From Impatiens glandulifera (taxonomy: Eukaryota; Streptophyta; Magnoliopsida; Ericales; Balsaminaceae), in contig NC_061862.1 of the NCBI RefSeq assembly GCF_907164915.1, positions 137,321,520 through 137,385,519 on the forward strand: a stretch of 64,000 bases of DNA. The letters run 5' to 3'. Positions 13,137 to 23,649 of this stretch are shown here, in pieces (the first letter of the stretch is position 1; every line of letters starts with the position of its first letter). Both the position numbers and the translations under genes were made by a program. Below the pieces are notes generated by a model that worked only from the letters and a program-made list of their open reading frames with translations, was not told the DNA's origin and searched no databases.

Positions 13137-13480
13137 ACTTAGTTCTCTATGGCGAGGGTAAGGTGTGGTAGCCATTACTTTTTATAGCGACGGTAAGGGT
13201 GGTCACCATTTACTTCTCTATGGCGACGGTAAGGGTGGTCGCCATTTACTTTCTCTATGTCGACGATAAGGGTGGTCTCCATTTACTTCTCTATTGCGAC
13301 GATTTGATCCGTCAGCATAAAGCATTATATGGAGACAGTACAAAAATAGTTGGTGTTTGTGTTTCTAAGCAATAACGACAAGGGAAATGGCGTTGACCGG
13401 TGACAACTCTTCTCACTGTCGCTATTACCCGTTACCGACAGTTTATGACCTAATACCGACAACTCCTACCGTCGGCATTG
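13137..13480. repeat. Right subterminal repeats of the CACTA element
   Basis: Four to five units of about 45-50 bp built on CTATGGCGACGGTAAGGGTGG followed by TCGCCATTTACTT. Each unit is an imperfect hairpin because GGCGAC pairs with GTCGCC. They lie 20-360 bp inside the right end, where CACTA elements carry binding sites for their TnpA-type protein. Binding here is inferred from position and repetition. Confidence 0.75.
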
Positions 13481-13499
13481 ACTTTTTTTACGAGTGATT

Positions 13500-14060
13500 T
13501 TTTTCGAATCTTTACTTTCAAAATTTATAATTTTAGTTTAAGACTAACAAGTCATTGAACTAGGTAGACTCAATCTTAAGGCAGCCCAATATAATTTTTA
13601 TAAATTATTAACATTGAATTATTATTTATCTACAATTATTTTAAGGTAAAACTAAGTATGCAATGTGAGATAATATAAGAACCTTTTTTTTCAAGTAAAA
13701 ATAATGAGAGAACGTTATTAACTTACAGATATGTTAAATAAATTATTAAAGATATGAACTATTATAAGTAATAGATAAACTTATTTCTAAACATGTCATT
13801 AATTACTCTTAATGTATGTTTAGTAAAAAAAAACATTCACAGTATAAAGCAAATGTGTTATGTAAAATTTTATTTACTTATAATTTAATGTATATTATAA
13901 TTCATTACATAATTCATATAAATATAATAGAACTTTATTTATAATTTTTTCATAAATTATGAAAGTGTATCTTACTAATAACAATATTATGTTCATGAAT
14001 TATATATTATGGGACATTATACATAATATTGTTATTTGTGTATATACTAATATATATATT
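13500..14060. other. AT-rich spacer between two CACTA elements
   Basis: No gene seen. It contains one short perfect hairpin, ACAATATTATG at 13981-13991 pairing with CATAATATTGT at about 14021-14031. Confidence 0.5.
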
Positions 14061-16891
14061 TGAAAGAATTGGGTAATTCTTTTGACATTGCCCTTAAATA
14101 TTAAAAATATTAATTCAAAACTTTATGTATTTGATCCTTTAAAATTTAATAATTAATCAGATTTAAACAAGATTATATTATATCTTTAATCTTATATTTA
14201 AAAATTAAATACAACCTTAATCATCTAAACACAAACCATACACACACATTCTAATTATAATCAAACACAAACTTTTATACATTTTTTTTATAATCAAACA
14301 CAAACTTATACTTGTAAAATCAAACACAATCCCTATACTTAAAAATATACACACAATTCATATGCTTAAATAATTAAACAAGACTCATATACTTAAAAAC
14401 TAAAATAACACATAGAAAAGGAAAAAGTAATTAGTGAAGAAGGTCATTACGAGAGAATTGGAAATTGTTAGGGAGGGCCAATACCGAAAGAAATAGGTAA
14501 TTCTTGTTAGAAATCTTGTCTTGAAAAATAACAGAAATATATATATAAACGATGTTACAAACAAATTAAATAAATACAATGTTACAAAGAACGAAATCAC
14601 CAGATAAAATGTTGATTCGAGGCATGTGTTAGACACATTTCCCTTAAAACAGTTCCACCGTCTCTCCGTGTGCTAGAGCTTGTCACAGATGGCTGTCTCC
14701 CAGGGTACAACGAATCTAGTAGTGATTCAGCACCGGAATCACTACACAACGAGCTTGACAAAGTACCTGAACTATCACCGGGTTTCAACAGAAAATATCG
14801 AGCGAAGAACTCGAAGAAACACTCACAAGACAAGAAGAAGGCCTTTTGGAATTCTAGAGTGAGAAAGATGAAGGATTAAGTGATGTGGTTTTTTGTCCAT
14901 CGAATGGTGTGGGATAGAATGCCTATTTAGATTGTTGAAATAATAAACTGTTAATTAAATCATCAATTGATCCAACGGTTGACATTGCTTGCCTCTTCAT
15001 TTGCCTTAATATTTCTTCTTAATGAAGGATAATTGTTTGCCAAAATTAATGAAGACATTTATTTTGCAATACTCACGTTACATGGTTTTTTAATCTGTTA
15101 ATAATAATATTAAATTATCATAACAATTAATAATAATAACAAACTCATGTAAGTCACACTACAAATTAACAACATTTTGTTAATTGGTCATCAAGGCATT
15201 TTGATTAATTAATTCAAACATTTGGATCAAATTTCATCCTATAATTCACATTTGAATTTCACATGAAATTGATTTAATTTTATTACCCATATTCTAATTT
15301 CCATTCATTAATAGAATTTATAGAATTAGTTTAAAAATTCCAACAATTCTTTCGGCTTTTCCCTTAAATACCGTAAGTTTTAATTCAAAACTTTCGATAT
15401 TTGATCCCTTAAAATTTAATAATTAATCAGATTTAATCCTGATTATATTATATTCTTAAGAAACTAAACAAAATCTTATGCTTAAAAATTAAACACAACC
15501 CCTAATCATCTAAACACAAATCATACACACATCCTAATTATAATCAAACACAAACCTTTATACATTCTTTAATTTATAATTATACACAAAACTTTACTTG
15601 TAAAATCAATCAAAAATTTTATACTTAGAAATTAATACACAATTCATATGCTTAAATAATTAAACAAGATTCCTATACTTAGAAACTAAAACACCAATTA
15701 GAAAAGGGAAAAGAAATTAATGAAGAAGACTAACATCGACAAAATTGGAGATAATCTTTTGGAATTTAGTGCCAAAACCAACCATGTATATATTTGTTTC
15801 GGCATTTCCCTTAATTACCCAGAAAATTTTAAAGTGTTGGAAATGGGATAATACAAAAAGTATTGAGTATATCTATTAGCATTACCCTTAAATACCGAAA
15901 GATATGAATTGCATCTTTCGTTTTTCGTCCCTTAAATTTAAAAATTAATCAGATTGAAGCCTGATTATGTTTTATCCTTAAAAACTAAACACAATCCTAC
16001 ATACAAAAAAATAAACACAATACATACACATCCTTACAACCAAACACAATCCATACACACATTCTAATTATAATCAAACACAAACCTTTATACATCTTTA
16101 TATAATCAAATAAAAACTTATACTTATAAATTCATTCACAATCCCTATACTTGGAAAATTACACTACAATTCATATGTTTAGAAAATTAAACAAGGTCCA
16201 TATACGTAGAAACTAAAACATCACTTAGAATATGGAATAAAGTTAGTGAAGAAGTCCAACACCGACAAAATTGGAGATTATCTTTAGGTATTTGGTGTCA
16301 AAATCGACAAATTTGTCTATTTCTTTCGGCATTTCCCTTAATTACCCGGAAAATTTCAATGTGTTGGGAGGGGCCAATACCGAAAGAATTGAGTAACTAT
16401 TTTGGCATATCCCCTCTATAAAAAGTCCTAACAGTTGAAATTTTTTCTTTTTTTTGGAAGGGCCAAAACCAACATATTTATTCCAAATCTTTCTACATAT
16501 CCCCTCTAGAAAAATCCCAACACTTAGAAATTATTTTCTATTTTTAGAAGGAGGCAATACCGAAATAATTGAGTAGTTCTTTCGGCATACCCATTCTAGA
16601 AAAAACCCAACACTTAGAAATATTTTTTCTGTTTTTGGGATGGGGCCAAAACCGACAGATTTAGTCCAAATCTTTCGCCGTTTTCCTTCCAATTTTTATA
16701 ATTTTTTAGAAGGAACCAAAGTTGACAGATTTAGTCTAAATCTATCGACATTGTATAACAATACCGACATATTTTATGCAACAGTCGGTATATATTCTTG
16801 TTTACGACATATTTCTTCGTTTCGATATTTATACTGACATATTTATATCTGTCGGAAAAATATTTCGGTAAAAATCCAATTTTTCCTAGTG
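14060..16891. mobile_element. 3' portion of a second CACTA family (left end not found)
   Basis: The right end, reverse-complemented, reads CACTAGGAAAAATTGGATTT and is preceded inward by repeats of CCGACAGAT and ACCGACATAT, the usual subterminal arrangement. Inside are three tandem copies of a unit of about 450 bp (14064-14505, 15350-15780, 15880-16330), each with TTCGGCATTTCCCTTAAATACC and a run of AAACACAA-type repeats. Shorter units follow to 16700 (AAAACCCAACACTTAGAAAT). The base triplet after the end is TAT; no matching left terminus with TAT was seen, so the left part is deleted or unrecognised. No transposase sequence is present. A solo LTR interrupts the first repeat copy. Confidence 0.7.
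14505..15345 (-). mobile_element. Solo LTR, 841 bp, TSD ATTCT
   Basis: The segment starts TGTTAGAAATC and ends AAAATTCCAACA, so it has the TG...CA ends of an LTR. The 5-bp flanks are identical: ATTCT at 14500-14504 and at 15346-15350. There is no internal region or second LTR, so it fits a solo LTR left by LTR-LTR recombination. It splits a repeat unit of the surrounding CACTA remnant, which shows it came later. Orientation is a guess from the Copia-like TGTTGGAATTTT start on the - strand. An open frame at 14670-14879 inside it has no recognisable content. Confidence 0.8.
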
Positions 16892-17120
16892 TATATCGAA
16901 CCGAACTGACTAAAAATATGTCGTTAAAAATACATCTAGTTTAACAAATTCATATGGATTGAACTTAACCGAATCGAACCGACTAAGTTGAACTGATAAA
17001 ACCGATAGTTTGAAATTAGAAATTGGCATCAACAATTTAAATGTGCATCTCAGTCCATAAATCGATTAAACCGTATCACCTACATCCTTGATTACATTAC
17101 ATAATTATTCATTAAATAAA

Positions 17121-17208
17121 ATACTCTTTATTTTGAAATATTATAATTATTTTATTATTATATAATACTCTTTATTTTGAAATATTATAATTATTTTATT
17201 ATTATATA
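17121..17208. repeat. Perfect 44-bp tandem duplication
   Basis: Two adjacent identical 44-bp copies (17121-17164 and 17165-17208), each starting ATACTCTTTATTTTG, in AT-rich DNA. Identity suggests a recent slippage event. Confidence 0.85.
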
Positions 17209-18500
17209 TTAATACCCATCAATTTTTTTTTATAATAATGTTCTCAAATACTTTTAAAGCATTTAATGAACACGCTCTCAAATGAAAAAAAAAATTACTT
17301 TTTGGTTGTATATATATTTTTTTATATAAAAAGTTTAATTAAATCAAATATCATTTTATTATATCTCTTATTAATTACGTTTATTCAATTTATTAAATAA
17401 AATATTATATATTTAAACAAAATACATTTATTTTATAAATATATACTTAATATCTTCCGATCTTTTTAACAAATTATATTCTAATTATTTTAAATGTTAA
17501 CAACTCTTTGTCAATCAATTTTTTTTTATCATTGAAATGAATTTAACTTATTTGTTAATTACTTTGTTAAATAATTTTTTTTATTTATTCTCTCTTATAT
17601 ATATCATTATTTTTTAAATATTTTATTCATACTCTCTCATTTATTCAATCTATTTATAATCATTTTATTCATTCTCTCAACTATAATATATCTTTTTAAT
17701 TATTTTATTAATTATCTTCCATTTATTTCTATTTTTAATAATATAAAATTATTATAATTATAACAAAATATGAATTTAAATATATATCTCAACCTTTTCA
17801 TTTTTTACACACAAATATAAAGTCACATTATAAATGAGAATTATAAAATTTAAATAATAGGAAGTTTGATAATAAATATAAATAATATTATATTTTATAT
17901 AATATATTATTATATTTTAAATCATTGGTAAAACAATTCATGCAAATTAATTACGGTCCTTAATAACGTTGGAAAATCTCAAAAAGTAATAGTGTTAAGA
18001 ATGTGAGTAATGTTTTGTCAATTCACTCTCAGTCTGATTTTTTATATTTCTTTTTCAGTTCTTGGACCTTTTTTAAAGCCAATCTTCTTCTTCTCGTTCA
18101 TCTGCTCTGGCGACGGATGCCTAGAAGAAGGAAAAGCTTTAAAAGCTCAACTCACCCTATTGACTAAAAAAAAGGAGAGGAGCCTTGAATGAGAAAATTC
18201 GAGCTTCACTAAATTAGTAAGGCAAACATTTCAATCCATATAATTCATTAATAAACAAATTAACAAGTGTGAAGACCGGACAAAGTGGAGTCATAACAAC
18301 ATTATTAATTTTTTTATATATATTTATAAAAATTAATATAATTTTATTTTCAAATATATTATCTTTTAATTTAAATCATAAATTAACGATTAAATAAGTT
18401 GAGATCAGTGTCGACCCCGAGAATTAACCTGTTCCATCTCCATGTAGAAAAACATGATTTTTTGTTGTTTAATGCTCTAATTTTAGTTTAAAGAAATGAT
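17209..18500. other. AT-rich intergenic stretch, no gene seen
   Basis: Dominated by TTATT/ATAAA repeats. A 60-codon frame at 18010-18192 is not recognisable and sits in pyrimidine-rich DNA, so it is left unannotated. Confidence 0.5.
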
Positions 18501-18514
18501 TAAAAAAAGTATAT

Positions 18515-18590
18515 TTTGTGAGATTTGAACTCATAATCACTAAGTAAAATGTTTTTTTTTTCTTATCTTAAACCAATAAGCTAAACAATA
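18515..18590 (-). repeat. tRNA-like (SINE-head-like) fragment
   Basis: On the - strand TAGCTTATTGGTT (18571-18583) resembles the pol III A box (TRGCNNARYNGG). GAGTTCAAATCTC (18520-18532) resembles the B box (GGTTCGANTCC). The spacing of about 38 bp is within the normal range. No cloverleaf or clear tail was found. Such fragments fit old tRNA-derived SINEs; chance in AT-rich DNA is also possible. Confidence 0.3.
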
Positions 18591-18599
18591 TAATGTTAA

Positions 18600-19397
18600 A
18601 AATCTAATAAATTAACAAAAAAAAAAAAAATTAAAAAAAATAAAAAAAAATCTGTTTTTATTATTAGATGGTTGAAAGATGGAGTTTTTTTCAATAGAAA
18701 GATACAATTTTTTGTTTTAGTATTTTAGTGGATAAATGGAGTGATTTTGTTAAAGAGAAAATAAAAAATAAAAAAATTTTAAAAATTTTATTTAATAAAA
18801 ACCTATGTAAGGCCTACTACTACATTTGTATAATTTTGGATTTCTTTAAAGTCATAAATTTTAGTATAAAGTGGTATATTTTTGTTATATTTGAAAAAAA
18901 AAATTAATAACTAATAAGTTTAAATTCATAGAAAAGTGGTATATTTTTTATTTAATATTTTTTGGGTCTATTTCTCTATACATGTACAAGTATAAAATAA
19001 AAGATTAATTATCCAATAAACAGAATAAATAAGTTACCAATAGAGTTAATATTATCTAATATATACATAAGTGATTAACAAATGAATAATACTTAATCAT
19101 GCCTGGTATAGAAAAAAAAAATTGGCTGAAAAAGAGACGTTAAAGATATAAAATATGAAAATATAATCAATAGAAAGAAAAATACATAACTAATGGCATA
19201 GAAAGTCCTTTAACTATAATAATGGTAACTTTAATAAATAAATTTAGCTGATGGCAATTTAGTATTTTCATTAATATTATGATTGGGACAACCAACACAA
19301 AAGCCATAAATAAAAAAAATATAAAGTGGTCATTGTGATGGCAATTGACATCAACTAATCTGTTCATTTTCACGTGATCTTATTTAAATTGGGAAGA
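18600..19397. other. AT-rich intergenic stretch, no gene seen
   Basis: Contains A-runs (18610-18655) and no recognisable coding sequence or element end. Confidence 0.5.
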
Positions 19398-19407
19398 CAA
19401 TCTTCAC

Positions 19408-20338
19408 TGAATGATTTATTGAAGGTTTTAAATAATCTTTCTTAAATTATTCATTTTTTTTTTCTTTTCTTAAACTATCCACATTTTTCTTTAAAATATT
19501 AATTAATTTTTTAATTACTCTATTTCTCTTAATTATTAATTAACTTATTAATTAATCTCTCTCAGTTAACTAATTAAATATATTATATAAATATTAAAAT
19601 AAAATATTACATATATTTTAATTTTATTTTACTTTATAAATATAATATATATATATATTTTTTTACCTTATAAATTTTACTTAAATTTATAAATCTGTTA
19701 CACATTTATATTCCCTTTTCTTTAACATTATTTAAATTATTTGAATTTAATTTTATTTAATTCATTTATAATATTATTGATCAATTATATAATTTAATTT
19801 ATCTTTTAAGATGTTGAAATATTATTTATTTATTTTCAGATTTATTATTATTGTTATAAATTTATTTAATAAGATATTAATTTAAATCATTTTAGCTATT
19901 TTTATCAGAAATAAAATCGATATTAAATATAAAAATTACTTAATAATTTAAGTTATAGTCCCAAATAATAAATTTGTTCAAACCTTAATTCTTTAAATAA
20001 CATGTAGATGGAAATAAAGAAAAATATAATGAATGTATAATAACAATTTATAAATTTAAGTAAAATTAAAATATAAGTATTATTTTATTTTAATATTTAT
20101 ATAATATATTTAATTAGTTAATTAAGATAAATAAAATTAATTAATAGTTTTTAGAAAAAAATATGAGTTTAATTAATAGTTAAGAGAGAGGGGATTAATT
20201 AATAGGTTGAGAGAAGAGTTAATTAAAGGATTAATTAATATTTTAGTGGGAGAAAAGTGAATAATTTGAGAAAAAAAATGAAAAGATGAGTAATTTGAAA
20301 AAAAATGTTTAAAAACTGGATAGAACAAGAAAGGATTC
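19408..20338. mobile_element. Foldback element with long terminal inverted repeats (MULE-like)
   Basis: The left 300 bp (19408-19720) and the right 300 bp (20040-20338) are inverted copies. The best-matched block, TTAACTAATTAAATATATTA and the next 25 bases from 19566, recurs on the - strand at 20076-20120 with two mismatches. The ends are TGAATG... and, reversed, TGAATCC.... A 10-bp direct repeat, CAATCTTCAC, lies at 19398-19407 and 20338-20347, so the duplication is 8-10 bp depending on where the ends are set. Long inverted repeats with about 9 bp fit Mutator-like elements; an 8-bp reading would fit hAT. There is no transposase inside. Confidence 0.7.
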
Positions 20339-20347
20339 AATCTTCAC

Positions 20348-22115
20348 AAGCGGAGTTATGGCCGACAAAGCTCAGATCTTGTAATTGATATTGTCGGAGA
20401 TAACCCTTCAACTTCCTTGGATCGTGGCCGGCGCTGGATGAGAATTATTATTTTTATTATAAATAGTAGAGTTTGAAAATTCTACTATTTAATTATTCGT
20501 CTTCGTCTTTTTTTAATTGGAACTTGGATGGATGTTTCATTCTTTTTCTTTTCAAATTTTAGATAGAAACCCGGTTTTTATATTCGTTTTGTTGTTCAAA
20601 GGGACTTAGAAGAAGAAGATAAAAGAGATTTATGCAATTGCCATGTTTCTTCTTCTCTCTTTTCACCTCCATTAAAGAAATTTCATTTTGATCCAAATGA
20701 TTTTGCCTTATTTTTTTCTAATACATCAATTCAAATATATTAAATAGGACAATAATAATTATATGCGTGCTAAGAATATTGGAATTGAGATATTATCAGT
20801 TCAATACGTTAATTAATCATCTTCCAAGTAATAAAATAATGATATACATTTTTTTAAATAAATAAATATTGAAATTACAATCCGAAGTAAAGTGAAAATT
20901 ATATAAATGCACTAATTTAAAATCCACTTAAATTTTACTTTTTAATATTAAATGATTTAACCAATCAATACCACCCTAAATAGAAAATTCTCCAATCTTA
21001 GAATAGTGAGAGGCTAAGAGACTAAAAATCACTATTGCTATAATAATTAAGTTATAAGTCTCCACTTTAGAAACGGAAGAACCATCTTTGCTAAACGATT
21101 TCTTATTTTAATTATTATTTTTTTGTTAATCCAAATTAACCTTTAACTGATTTGTGTTTAAGATTATGAAACAAAAACCAATTCAAAAGAAGAAGTCCAA
21201 CCTAATATATCAATTTAAAAATAAATAATAAATGTCTCTTCAAGTCCAAACAGATTAACATCAGATTAAAATTTGATTGTTGGTAAGGATAAGGATAACA
21301 AATATGAACAAACTCGACCCGAAGGTTGGATATCAATGGCTATGCAATTTTTATTTGTTTTTAATTATTTTTAATATTTTTTAAAAATAATATAAAAATT
21401 GTAATAGTTTAGTGTTAAAAGTTGCACTCATTTTTATCTCAAATTAGTTTTAAAAAAAATCAACGGATTAAAATAAATAATTTAGGATGAAATGAGATTT
21501 TATCCCCAAAAATTATTTATTTAACCCATTTTTATTTTAGCTCAACAATAAATAATTTAGCTCAACAATAAATAATTATTTAACCCATTTAGGATAAATA
21601 ATCGTATTAAAAGTCAAAAGTAGCTCAACAATATTCAACCCATTTTATCCCCCAAAATTATTTATTTAACCCAAAATATGTAAACAAATAAAATAAATTG
21701 GCAAATATTTGTCATATTTATTTTAAATATTTTGTGTATTTTAAATATTTAAAAATAAATTCAAAAAAGTGAAAGAAAAATCAATTTCAAATAAATCATT
21801 AAGGTGTTAAAATAAAAATAAAATCAGTAATCCAGTGTAGTAGAAACCCAAAGGATTCGATGCAACATGGATTACAACCTTTGGATGAACGTTGAATTTT
21901 CATCCAACGCCCAGAAGTCGCCTGCGTCGCCCGCTACAACGAAGCAAAGGCACGTTCGTGAAGTAGGTGATCAACTAACACCCAATAGTTGAAACGCGAT
22001 GGAACGCTAAAACACAACGACACCCAGACGGAACACTCAACGTCCACGTTTACACCCAAAACGACGTCGTTTTACGCTTAAGTTGTCTCATCCCTTGCGA
22101 TCACCGAAAGGATAC
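20348..22115. other. Intergenic stretch, no gene seen
   Basis: AT-rich to about 21830, with short local duplications (AGCTCAACAATAAATAATT at 21539-21580). From 21830 to 22110 it is GC-richer, with many ACG/CGT words (for example AAAACGACGTCGTTTTACG near 22057, itself a palindrome). No reading frame is recognisable. It ends at the GATAC (22111-22115) next to the Copia LTR. Confidence 0.5.
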
Positions 22116-23521
22116 TGTTAGGATCCACTTCAATAATAGAAGGGGGGTTGAATATTATTGAGCTACTTTTGACTTTCAATACGATTTTAATCCTGTTAGA
22201 GATAAAAATCTTTATTCAATCTTTGACAAATCGTCCCAAGCTCTTAAACGGTTTCAAGTGCGGAAGTGATTGCTAGATTTGCAGTGACAAATTACGTATT
22301 AAGAAATGCCGTAAAGAAATAACAAAAGAGTTTTGTGGATGCTCAGAGATAAAACTCTTATGTCACTCATTCTTCTGTTTTCAGAAGGATTCCACTAGAA
22401 GACTTTGGTTTGTATAGCATATACATAAACTCATTTAGAACTCAGAACTTAACAATTATCTATTTTGTACTCCTAGCTATCACTTTATTGAACATACAAC
22501 ATTCTGTTCAACTTACAACACTGATAATACTTACAAGTAAAACAACGAATTTACTCTCTACTTATACAATGTATGCATAACATCTATAGAGAGAGTAAGA
22601 GAGCGAAGTATTGTAGAAGCTTGTTCGAACCGTTGACTTATTGATTCACTAGCTCATGTGTTCGAAAAGTTCGTTCGTGAAAAGTTGTTTTTCCGTTGTA
22701 CTATGGAGCCGTTATTATTGACACGTATCAATGGTAAAAAATGATTCTTGGATACGTGAATTGACAGGAAGGATTCACTGTACCGAGAATCCAGATATTC
22801 AGGGATCTGTCGTCTAGAAATCCAGGGATCCGTCGTTCATATATCTAAGGATTTAACGTTGTACTTTGAAGTTCTTTTATATTTGAATGTAACAAAGGTC
22901 GAATCTCGTTCGTAGATACGTGTCAATTTTCTAGTGTTTGTATGCCAGGTGGCAATCTACTGTTAGCGCAACATGGTTGTTGGCTTCTTCAAACAGTTGT
23001 TAGTGCTAGGAAACTGCTAGTTCTTCTTCAACTCTGTCGTTGATGTGAGACGTCTACATTGTGCTTCCTCAACTCTGCTGTTTATGTGATACGCCTGTTT
23101 CGCGCTTCCTCAGCTCTATTGTTAAAGTGAGACGTTTGCTCGCGCTTTCTCAGCTCTGCTGTTGAAGTTAGATGTCTGCTCACACTTCCTCAACTCTACT
23201 ATTAAAGTGGGACGTCTTCTCGCGCTTCATCAGCTCTGCTGTTGAAATGAGACGTCTGATCGCACTTCCTCATCTCTGTTGTTGAAGTGAGACGTCTGAT
23301 CGCGCTTTATGAGCTTTACCTGCACATAGAACTTTTACTGAACTTAGTTTTATTTATTCAATTATCAACACATCATCAAAACTATGTCGTATTGATTTAA
23401 ATTATCCAATGTTTATTTTAATAAATTAAATCGTTTTTCTTTATTCAACTTAATTTAATGAATTTCTCTTTAATCTTATTTAATTAGTTTTCCCATTTTC
23501 TTTAATTAGCTTAATCTAACA
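22116..23521 (-). repeat. 3' LTR of element D (1,406 bp)
   Basis: On the - strand it starts TGTTAGATTAAGC and ends GTGGATCCTAACA, directly after a PPT-like AAAAAAGAGAAAAT. Its R/U5 half (22150-22922) is plainly related to 50365-51131, the other LTR of D. It contains the family stem-loop (loop at 22337-22348) and, in U3, a minisatellite with AGACGTCT palindromes. The base run beyond the end is GATAC (22111-22115); its partner cannot be checked because the outer part of the other LTR is displaced by element E. Confidence 0.8.
23029..23330 (-). repeat. U3 minisatellite of the D LTR with AGACGTC motifs
   Basis: Six to seven tandem units of about 46 bp. On the + strand each reads about CTCAGCTCTGCTGTTGAAGTGAGACGTCTG followed by CTCGCGCTTC. 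Each carries GAGACGTCTG or a variant, an ACGT-centred palindrome. Its position near the start of the LTR is U3, where retrotransposon promoter control sites lie. Units differ by several bases, so the array is old. Confidence 0.8.
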
Positions 23522-23649
23522 ATTTTCTCTTTTTTGATGATGTTAAAACTAAGTTAAAAGAGAATTAAAAAGGAAAAATAATATATTTATAAAAAATATC
23601 TAAGATATACAAAATATCCCCCCTTTTAGAGAAATAATTTTCCCCATCC

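Larger units (their letters stand above)
8428..13496. mobile_element. Non-autonomous CACTA (En/Spm) element, complete, TSD ATT
   Basis: The left end reads CACTAGTAAAAAAAAGACTT. The right end, reverse-complemented, reads CACTCGTAAAAAAAGTCAAT. Both are flanked by ATT (8425-8427 and 13497-13499), the 3-bp duplication expected of CACTA transposons. Inside both ends lie short motifs of the type CCGACGGTA / GTCGGTA and GCGAC...GTCGC, in direct and inverted order, as in subterminal TnpA-binding repeats. The 5,069-bp interior has no TNP2 or TnpA coding sequence. It holds several short exon-like pieces, among them a likely cyclin-A fragment (9560-9690), plus tandem duplications. Movement would need transposase from elsewhere. 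Confidence 0.9.

Noticed and set aside
14670..14879. 69-codon open frame
   Set aside because: It lies inside a solo LTR and shows no known domain; probably chance.
18571..18583. A tRNA gene on the - strand
   Set aside because: Only A- and B-box-like words are present; no acceptor stem or anticodon arm could be formed. Kept only as a weak SINE-like remnant.
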